DNA of 13,060 bases from Capillimicrobium sp035565675 (GTDB lineage Bacteria > Actinomycetota > Thermoleophilia > Solirubrobacterales > Solirubrobacteraceae): assembly GCA_035565675.1 (NCBI GenBank), contig DATMSA010000070.1:1-13060 (forward strand), in the 5' to 3' direction. A model generated the notes under the pieces. That model had not been told where the DNA came from and ran no database searches. It saw only the letters and a list, made by a program, of their open reading frames with translations. This document shows, in pieces, positions 5,609 to 10,928 of this stretch. Position 1 is the first letter of the stretch; every line of letters begins with the position of its first letter. The position numbers and the translations under genes are program-made.

Positions 5609-7380
5609 GCGGCGGCCTCCACGGTCAGGAGCGTCGCGCCGCGGGCGACGTGGTCGCCGGCGCGCACGTGCACGTCGCCGACGGTGCCGGCCGCGGGGGC
5701 GACGACGGTCAGCTCCATCTTCATCGACTCCAGGACGACGAGCACGTCGCCCTCGGCGACGGCGGCGCCGGGCTCGGCGCGCACGTCGAGGACGACGCCG
5801 GGCATCGGCGCCTCCAGCGAGCCCTCGGCGGCGTGCGCGCCGGCGACGTCGACCGCCGGCGCGAAGCGGTGCGGCACGCCGTCGTCGACGATCCAGACGG
5901 CGTCGCCGTCGCGGATCGCCTCCACCGGCCGCTCCCGGGCCGAGACGAGGCCGTGGCCCTCCAGGCGCATGCGGGCGGGCGCGCGGCGGCCGCCGGTCCG
6001 CCAGCCGTCGCGGGCGTCCCACGGGTCGTCGCTCGGCGGCGGGCCGAGCAGCGCGCTGACGGCGAGCCCGGGCAGGTCGTCGGCGGGCGACGGGGGCGCG
6101 ACCGCGTCGCCCAGGCGCTCGATCAGGCCGGTGTCGAGCTCCCCCGCGCGCACCTCGGGGCGCGCCAGCAGCGCGCGCAGGTAGGCGGCGTTCGTCGTGG
6201 GCCCGACCACGAGCGTGCGGGCGAGCGCGCGCTCCAGCCGGGCCAGGGCCGTCGCGCGGTCGGGCCCGTGGGCGATGACCTTGGCCAGCATCGGGTCGTA
6301 GTCGGCGGTGACCTCGCTGCCGGTCGCGATGCCGCTGTCGACGCGCACGCCCGCGCCGGCCGGCTCGCGGTAGGCGACGACGCGCCCGGTCGACGGCAGG
6401 AAGCCGGCGGCCGCGTCCTCGGCGTACACGCGCGCCTCGACCGCGTGGCCGTCGAGGCGCACGTCGTCCTGGGTCAGCCCCAGCCGCTCGCCGGCGGCGA
6501 CCCGGAGCTGCAGCTCGACCAGGTCGAGGCCGGTGACGAGCTCGGTGACCGGGTGCTCGACCTGCAGCCGCGCGTTCATCTCCAGGAAGAAGAACTCGTC
6601 GCCGGAGGCGATGTACTCGACGGTGCCGGCGTTGACGTAGCCGGCCGCGCGGGCGAGGTCGCAGGCGGCCGCGCCCATGCGGGCGCGCAGGGCCGCGTCG
6701 ACGACCGGCGACGGCGCCTCCTCGATCACCTTCTGATGGCGGCGCTGCAGCGAGCACTCGCGCTCGCCCAGGTGCAGGACGGTCCCGTGCGCGTCGGCGA
6801 GCACCTGCACCTCGATGTGGCGCGGCCGCTCGAGGTAGCGCTCGACCATCACGCGGTCGTCGCCGAAGGCGGCCATGGCCTCGCGGCGGGCGGCCGCGGT
6901 CGCCTCCTCGAGCTCCTCGGGCGCGCGGACCACGCGCATCCCCTTGCCGCCGCCGCCGGCGACGGCCTTGACCACGACCGGGTAGCCGCCGTCGTCGCCC
7001 GCCGGGACGGTCGGGACGCCGGCCGCCTGCGCGGCCGCCTTCGCGCGGGCCTTGTCGCCCATGAGCGCGATCGCCTCCGGCGGCGGGCCGATCCAGGTCA
7101 GCCCCGCGTCGACGACCGCCTGCGCGAACGCCGGGTTCTCCGACAGGAAGCCGTAGCCGGGATGTACCGCCTCGGCCCCCGTGGCCACCGCCGCGCCCAC
7201 GATCGCCTCGACGTCCAGGTAGGAGGCGACGGCCACGGCGCGATCGGCGGCGCGGACGTGCACCGCGCCCGCGTCGGGCGGCGTGTGGACGCCAATCGAC
7301 TCCATGCCCAGCGCCGCGAGCGTGCGCATCACGCGGACCGCGATCTCGCCGCGGTTGGCGACCAGGACGCGGCCGAGCAC
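5605..7380 (-). CDS. mccA: Biotin carboxylase/BCCP (alpha) subunit of an acyl-CoA carboxylase, methylcrotonyl-CoA carboxylase type
   Basis: Carboxylates its own biotin with ATP and bicarbonate and passes the carboxyl group to the mccB subunit. The 591 residues contain: biotin carboxylase N-domain (1-110, with VLVANRGEIAVRVMRTL and HPGYGFLSENPAF), ATP-grasp domain (about 112-310, with the glycine loop AGGGGKG at 141-147 and catalytic EMNARLQVEHPVTE at 267-280), C-domain (about 310-430, VEARVYAEDAAAGFLPSTG), a linker/BT-like region (about 450-515) and a C-terminal biotinyl domain (about 520-590). The biotin-accepting lysine is K554 in ESMKM, where many relatives have AMKM. The start is a GTG at 7380, one base after the TGA of the upstream dehydrogenase gene, and the stop overlaps the mccB start. 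All catalytic motifs look intact. Confidence 0.94.
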   Translation of the reverse strand: MLGRVLVANRGEIAVRVMRTLAALGMESIGVHTPPDAGAVHVRAADRAVAVASYLDVEAIVGAAVATGAEAVHPGYGFLSENPAFAQAVVDAGLTWIGPPPEAIALMGDKARAKAAAQAAGVPTVPAGDDGGYPVVVKAVAGGGGKGMRVVRAPEELEEATAAARREAMAAFGDDRVMVERYLERPRHIEVQVLADAHGTVLHLGERECSLQRRHQKVIEEAPSPVVDAALRARMGAAACDLARAAGYVNAGTVEYIASGDEFFFLEMNARLQVEHPVTELVTGLDLVELQLRVAAGERLGLTQDDVRLDGHAVEARVYAEDAAAGFLPSTGRVVAYREPAGAGVRVDSGIATGSEVTADYDPMLAKVIAHGPDRATALARLERALARTLVVGPTTNAAYLRALLARPEVRAGELDTGLIERLGDAVAPPSPADDLPGLAVSALLGPPPSDDPWDARDGWRTGGRRAPARMRLEGHGLVSARERPVEAIRDGDAVWIVDDGVPHRFAPAVDVAGAHAAEGSLEAPMPGVVLDVRAEPGAAVAEGDVLVVLESMKMELTVVAPAAGTVGDVHVRAGDHVARGATLLTVEAAA

Positions 7381-7381
7381 C

Positions 7382-8515
7382 TCAGGCCCCGAGCGCCCGC
7401 GCGATCACCATCTGCTGCACCTCGTCGGTGCCCTCGCCGATCGTGAGGATCTTCGCGTCGCGGTAGAAGCGGCACACCGGGTACTCCTCGATGTAGCCGT
7501 AGCCGCCGTGGATCTGCACGGCCTCCTCGGCGCAGCGCACGGCCAGGCGGCCGGTCTTCAGCTTCGCCTGCGCGGCGGTGAGCGTGAACGGGCGGTCGGC
7601 GTCCTTCAGCCGGGCGGCCTTGTAGACGAGCAGCCGCGCGGCCTCGATCTCGGTGGCCATGTCGGCGAGCTTGCCCTGGATGGCCTGGAACTTCGAGATC
7701 GGCTGGCCGAACGCGCGCCGCTCCTTCGCGTAGGCGAGCGCCTGGTCCAGCGCGCCCTGCGCGAGGCCGACGCCCATCGCGGCGACGCCGATGCGCCCGA
7801 TGTCGAGGATGTGCAGGAACTGCTTGAAGCCGGCGCCGCGCGGGCCGAGCAGGTTGGCCTCGGGCACGCGGCAGCCGGTGAACGTCAGCGGGCGCGTGTC
7901 GGACGCGTTCCAGCCCATCTTGCGGTACGGCTCGCCCTGCTCGTAGCCGGGCGTGCCGTTGGGGACGATCAGGTTGGAGATCTCGTCCTCGCCGGTGCGG
8001 GCGGTGATGCAGACGACGCCGGAGATGTCGGTGCCGGCGTTGGTGATGAACTGCTTGGCGCCGTCGATCACCCACTCGCCGTCGTCGAGGCGGGCGCGGG
8101 TGCGCACGTTGCCGGCGTCGCTGCCGGCCTCCGGCTCGGTCAGCCCGAACGCCCCGAGCCTGCGGCCGCTCGTCAGCTCCGGCAGCCACTGCGCCTTCTG
8201 CTCGGCCGTGCCGAACAGGTAGATCGGCTGGGTGCCGAGGCTCGTGTGCGCGCAGAGCGTGATCGCCACCGACGAGTCCACGCGCGTGAGCTCCTCGACC
8301 GCCAGCGCGTAGGCGAGGGTGTCGCCGCCGGCGCCGCCGACCTCCTCGGGGAACGGGATGCCCATCCAGCCCAGCTCCCCCATCTTGCGCACGATCTCGT
8401 AGGGGAAGCGCTTCTCGCGGTCGAGCTCCTCGGCGACCGGCGCGACCTCGCCCTCGGCGAACTCGCGGACGGTGCGGCGCAGCAGCTCGTGGTCGTCGGG
8501 CAGGTCGAAGTCCAT
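7382..8515 (-). CDS. Acyl-CoA dehydrogenase, first gene of the carboxylase operon
   Basis: FAD-dependent dehydrogenase of 377 residues, full family length, expected to make the enoyl-CoA that mccAB then carboxylates (isovaleryl-CoA to 3-methylcrotonyl-CoA if this is leucine degradation). Domains: N-terminal helical (1-120), beta domain with GLTEPEAGSDAGNVRTRA (124-141) and FITNAG (156-161), and C-terminal helical with RRAFGQPISKFQAIQGKLAD (266-285) and QIHGGYGYIEEYPVCRFYRD (334-353). The catalytic base appears to be Glu361 (IGEGTDE), the position used by short/medium-chain enzymes. Classical isovaleryl-CoA dehydrogenases lack Glu there and use one on an earlier helix, which is Gly240 here (LDIGRIG). 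The substrate is therefore uncertain; 2-methylbutyryl-, isobutyryl- or citronellyl-CoA should be considered. No Shine-Dalgarno precedes the ATG at 8515. It is divergent from the TetR gene at 8557 and shares an operator with it. Confidence 0.93.
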   Translation of the reverse strand: MDFDLPDDHELLRRTVREFAEGEVAPVAEELDREKRFPYEIVRKMGELGWMGIPFPEEVGGAGGDTLAYALAVEELTRVDSSVAITLCAHTSLGTQPIYLFGTAEQKAQWLPELTSGRRLGAFGLTEPEAGSDAGNVRTRARLDDGEWVIDGAKQFITNAGTDISGVVCITARTGEDEISNLIVPNGTPGYEQGEPYRKMGWNASDTRPLTFTGCRVPEANLLGPRGAGFKQFLHILDIGRIGVAAMGVGLAQGALDQALAYAKERRAFGQPISKFQAIQGKLADMATEIEAARLLVYKAARLKDADRPFTLTAAQAKLKTGRLAVRCAEEAVQIHGGYGYIEEYPVCRFYRDAKILTIGEGTDEVQQMVIARALGA

Positions 8516-8523
8516 GACTCGAA

Positions 8524-8529
8524 CTTCTA
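8524..8529 (-). promoter_or_regulatory. Weak candidate -10 for the dehydrogenase-mccAB operon
   Basis: TAGAAG on the minus strand, 8 nt before the ATG at 8515, overlaps the left edge of the operator. It lacks the final T of TAnnnT, so support is weaker than at the other divergent promoters. If real, the operon mRNA would be essentially leaderless. Confidence 0.3.
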
Positions 8530-8543
8530 CCGGTCAGTCGGTA
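8528..8543. promoter_or_regulatory. TetR-type operator between divergent genes
   Basis: TACCG (8528-8532) and CGGTA (8539-8543) form an inverted repeat around a 6-nt centre, all within the 41-bp gap between the carboxylase operon and the TetR gene. This TACCGAC...CGGTA style is common among TetR operators near acyl-CoA genes. It differs entirely from the 688-708 operator. Binding by the adjacent TetR is inferred. Confidence 0.75.
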
Positions 8544-8549
8544 TATCTT
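8544..8549 (+). promoter_or_regulatory. Candidate -10 element for the TetR gene at 8557
   Basis: TATCTT fits TAnnnT, abuts the operator's right end, and lies 7 nt before the ATG at 8557, predicting a leaderless transcript. An AAGG two nt before the ATG is too close to serve well as a ribosome site. Confidence 0.5.
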
Positions 8550-8556
8550 CAAGGCG

Positions 8557-9168
8557 ATGCCGTCACCGCCGACCCGCCCCGCCCTGCGCGCCCGCTACGA
8601 GGCGCGCCGTGCCGAGGTCGTCGCCGCGGCCGCCCGGCTGTTCGCCGAGCGCGGGTACCACGGCACCTCGATCGAGGACCTGATGGAGGCGACCGGCCTC
8701 ACCCGCGGCGGGCTCTACCACTACATGGACGGCAAGCAGGACCTGCTGATCGCGATCCTCGACGAGCTGATGGAGCCGCTGCTCGCGCGCGCGCGGGAGA
8801 TCGTGGACCGGCCGGGCAGCGCCGAGGAGCACCTGCGTGCGGTCACGCGGGCGTGGCTGGCCCACGTCGCCGCCCACCGCGACCACATGGTCGTGTTCAA
8901 CCAGGAGCGCCGCACGCTCGAGCGCGACGCGGCCTGGGCGCACGTGCGCGCCGCGCGGCGCGCGTTCGAGGCGCTGCTGGACGACGTCCTGCGCCGCGGC
9001 GTCGATGCCGGCGAGTTCGCGATCGCCGACCCGCAGCTCGCGCGGCTGGCGCTGCTGGGCATGGGCAACCACACGGCGCAGTGGTTCGTCCCGGGCGGGC
9101 GCCTCGACGCCGAGCAGATCGCCGACGGCTACTGCGCGCTGCTGCTCGACGGCATCCGCGCCCGGTAG
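8557..9168 (+). CDS. TetR/AcrR-family transcriptional regulator, probable repressor of the carboxylase operon
   Basis: A 203-residue TetR protein. The DNA-binding domain is about 15-63, with the helix-turn-helix SIEDLMEATGLTRGGLYHYM (38-57). The ligand domain carries a C-terminal GMGNHTAQWFVPGGRLDAEQ (168-187) followed by IADGYCALLLDGI, the style of KstR2-like acyl-CoA-responsive regulators. The ATG at 8557 is the first start compatible with the fold and lies 7 nt after a -10-like TATCTT. The gene diverges from the dehydrogenase-mccA-mccB operon and shares the 8528-8543 palindrome with it. The arrangement parallels Mycobacterium tuberculosis Rv2506 (BkaR), a TetR near fadE19-accD1-accA1 that controls branched-chain keto acid breakdown; orthology is not shown. 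Its TAG stop abuts the convergent stop of the cyclase gene. The inducer is unknown, a CoA thioester of the pathway being the natural guess. Confidence 0.92.
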   Translation: MPSPPTRPALRARYEARRAEVVAAAARLFAERGYHGTSIEDLMEATGLTRGGLYHYMDGKQDLLIAILDELMEPLLARAREIVDRPGSAEEHLRAVTRAWLAHVAAHRDHMVVFNQERRTLERDAAWAHVRAARRAFEALLDDVLRRGVDAGEFAIADPQLARLALLGMGNHTAQWFVPGGRLDAEQIADGYCALLLDGIRAR

Positions 9169-10848
9169 CTACGCGGCCCAGACGCGGACCGGCTCGCGGC
9201 GCCCGGCGAGGTGGATCTCGCCGAGGTCGACGAGGCCGTTGCGCGCCTCGCCCAGCGCCTGGCACGTGGAGTCGGCGACGAACAGCCGCTGCTCGTGGTC
9301 GCGGCTGAGCGCCTGCAGGCGCGCGGCGACGTTCGTCGCGTCGCCGACCGCCGCGTACTCGATGCGCCGGCTCGAGCCGACGCTCCCCGCCATCACCGGC
9401 CCCGTGTTGAGCCCGATGCCGACGTTCAGCGGGCGCTCCGACAGGCCGGCGTCGGCCAGCCAGCGGTTGAAGCGCGGCAGGCCGTCGCCGAGGATCTGCT
9501 CGGCCGCCGCCAGCGCGCGGCGGGCGTGGTCGGGCTGCGGCAGCGGGGCGCCGAACACCGACAGGACGCCGTCGCCCTGGTAGGAGACGACGGTGCCGCC
9601 GTGCTCGAACACGGCGACGGACACGATCTCCAGGTAGCGGTTCAGCGCGCCGATGACCTGCTCGGCGTCGAGCCGCTCGCCGAGCGTGGTGAAGCCGCGC
9701 AGGTCGCAGAACATGACGGTCGCCACGACGCGCTTGGGCGTCATCTCGTCGCGCTCGACGACCTCGTCGACCACCGACGGCGGCACGAACCGCTCGAACG
9801 CGACGCGCGTGCGCCGGCGCATGCGCACCTCGATCGCGTAGGTGAGCGCGACCGCGCCGAGCGTGCCCAGCGCGACCGCCAGGACCGGGGCGGCGACCGG
9901 CACGATGACGCCGGCGTCGAACGCGAGCTGGGCGCCGAGCAGCAGCGCCAGGAGCGCGCCCGCGCCGGCCAGGAGGGCCGGGACGACGCGGCCGGTCAGC
10001 GCGGCCAGCGGCGCCGCGAACGGGGCGACGACGATCATCAGGATGCCCAGCCACGTCGAGGCGTCGCGCAGCGGATAGCCGTCGAGCACGGTCTGGATCG
10101 CGTTGGCGTGCACCTCGGGGCCGGACATCAGGCCGCCGTCGAGGACCGGGTGCATGTCCTGGAGCTCGGGCGCCGTCGCCCCCACGACCGCGACCTTGCC
10201 GCGCACCTGCTCGGGATCGAAGTCGCCGGCAAGCACGCGGTGGAAGGAGATGGCCGGGACCGTGCCCTCGTCGCCGGCGAAGTCGATCGGGCGCTCCGGC
10301 GCGTCCGGGTCGCCGCCCGCGGCGAGCACCGAGAACTGCGGGATGCCGTCGAGCCGGCCCTGCAGGTGCCGGAACGCCCCGTCGTCGTCGACCGGGAAGT
10401 CGGCGATCCCGATGCGCGCGCCGCCGGCCTCCAGCTCCTCGCGGCGCAGGACCCGCGGCTCGCCGTCCTCCTCGACGCTCGACGTCGCCAGCACGACGTC
10501 GCCGGCCGCGGCCGCGTCGATCAGCGCCTGGTCCTCGCGCGGGCGCGACGGCGCGAGGAAGCCGATGTCGTAGGCGATCGTGCGCGCGCCGGCCTCGCGC
10601 AGGCGCTCGATGACGCGGGCGTGCAGCGAGCGCGGGTACGGCCAGCGGCGGTCGATGCGCTCGAGCGTTGGGCGGTCGATGCCGACGACGACGACGTCCT
10701 TGACGCGGTGCTCGCCGCGCAGCGCGAAGCGCGCGTCCACGAGATCGGACTCCAGGCCGCGGATCGGCGGGGCGTGCCACGCGGCCAGCGCGATGCCGGC
10801 GGAGAGGACGGCCACCGCCAGCACACGGAAGAGCCGACTTCCGGCCAT
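9169..10848 (-). CDS. CHASE2-domain membrane class III nucleotide cyclase
   Basis: Membrane sensor-cyclase of 559 residues. Order: N-terminal transmembrane helix (about 8-24); extracytoplasmic CHASE2 domain (about 30-260, with VVVVGIDRPTLERIDRRWPYP, RTIAYDIGFLAP and GKVAVVGATAPELQDMHPV); three closely spaced transmembrane helices (about 264-338); then a cytoplasmic class III cyclase domain (about 372-540). Metal-binding aspartates D382 (MFCDLRGFT) and D426 (YQGDGV) and transition-state residues N506 and R510 (TNVAAR) are present. The base-selecting pair is not: the usual Lys is Ser422 and the usual Thr/Asp is Ala499, so cAMP versus cGMP cannot be assigned. The start at 10848 puts a signal-anchor directly at the N-terminus; a GTG at 10878 would add ten residues. 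There is no clear ribosome site. It is divergent from the NHL gene, and its stop abuts that of the TetR gene. Confidence 0.92.
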   Translation of the reverse strand: MAGSRLFRVLAVAVLSAGIALAAWHAPPIRGLESDLVDARFALRGEHRVKDVVVVGIDRPTLERIDRRWPYPRSLHARVIERLREAGARTIAYDIGFLAPSRPREDQALIDAAAAGDVVLATSSVEEDGEPRVLRREELEAGGARIGIADFPVDDDGAFRHLQGRLDGIPQFSVLAAGGDPDAPERPIDFAGDEGTVPAISFHRVLAGDFDPEQVRGKVAVVGATAPELQDMHPVLDGGLMSGPEVHANAIQTVLDGYPLRDASTWLGILMIVVAPFAAPLAALTGRVVPALLAGAGALLALLLGAQLAFDAGVIVPVAAPVLAVALGTLGAVALTYAIEVRMRRRTRVAFERFVPPSVVDEVVERDEMTPKRVVATVMFCDLRGFTTLGERLDAEQVIGALNRYLEIVSVAVFEHGGTVVSYQGDGVLSVFGAPLPQPDHARRALAAAEQILGDGLPRFNRWLADAGLSERPLNVGIGLNTGPVMAGSVGSSRRIEYAAVGDATNVAARLQALSRDHEQRLFVADSTCQALGEARNGLVDLGEIHLAGRREPVRVWAA

Positions 10849-10928
10849 GCACCCAGTGTGGCGGATTCGACACGACACGTGGCACGTCTGCGACAGTCCA
10901 CGGCCGTCGACATGGTCACCATCCGCGC
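10849..10928. promoter_or_regulatory. Shared 80-bp upstream region of the cyclase and NHL genes, with inverted repeats
   Basis: This gap must hold promoters in both directions. A perfect inverted repeat ACGTG-G-CACGT lies at 10877-10887. TGTGGCGGATTCGACA (10857-10872) has the 16-bp geometry of a CRP-family site (TGTGA-N6-TCACA) but matches only 7 of 10 specified bases. A CACACT (minus, 10860-10855) sits 6 nt before the cyclase ATG and could be its -10 for a leaderless start. I see no convincing -10 or ribosome site for the NHL gene. Confidence 0.4.
10877..10887. promoter_or_regulatory. Perfect 11-bp inverted repeat, candidate operator
   Basis: ACGTG-G-CACGT is exactly symmetric and lies between the divergent cyclase and NHL genes, about 40 bp from either start codon. 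It suggests a dimeric regulator acting on one or both genes. The regulator is unknown. Short GC palindromes arise by chance often in this genome, so confidence is moderate. Confidence 0.4.

Noticed and set aside
5650..7446. Roughly 600-codon open frame opposite mccA, and similar long frames opposite the dehydrogenase, cyclase and NHL genes
   Set aside because: GC-rich codon bias removes stops from opposite frames. The translations are rich in R, G, A, D and V with no recognisable domains, while the opposing strands encode well-defined enzymes.
10849..10878. Alternative GTG start for the cyclase, adding ten residues
   Set aside because: It would place a polar stretch before the signal-anchor and overlap the shared control region; the ATG at 10848 begins directly before the membrane helix.
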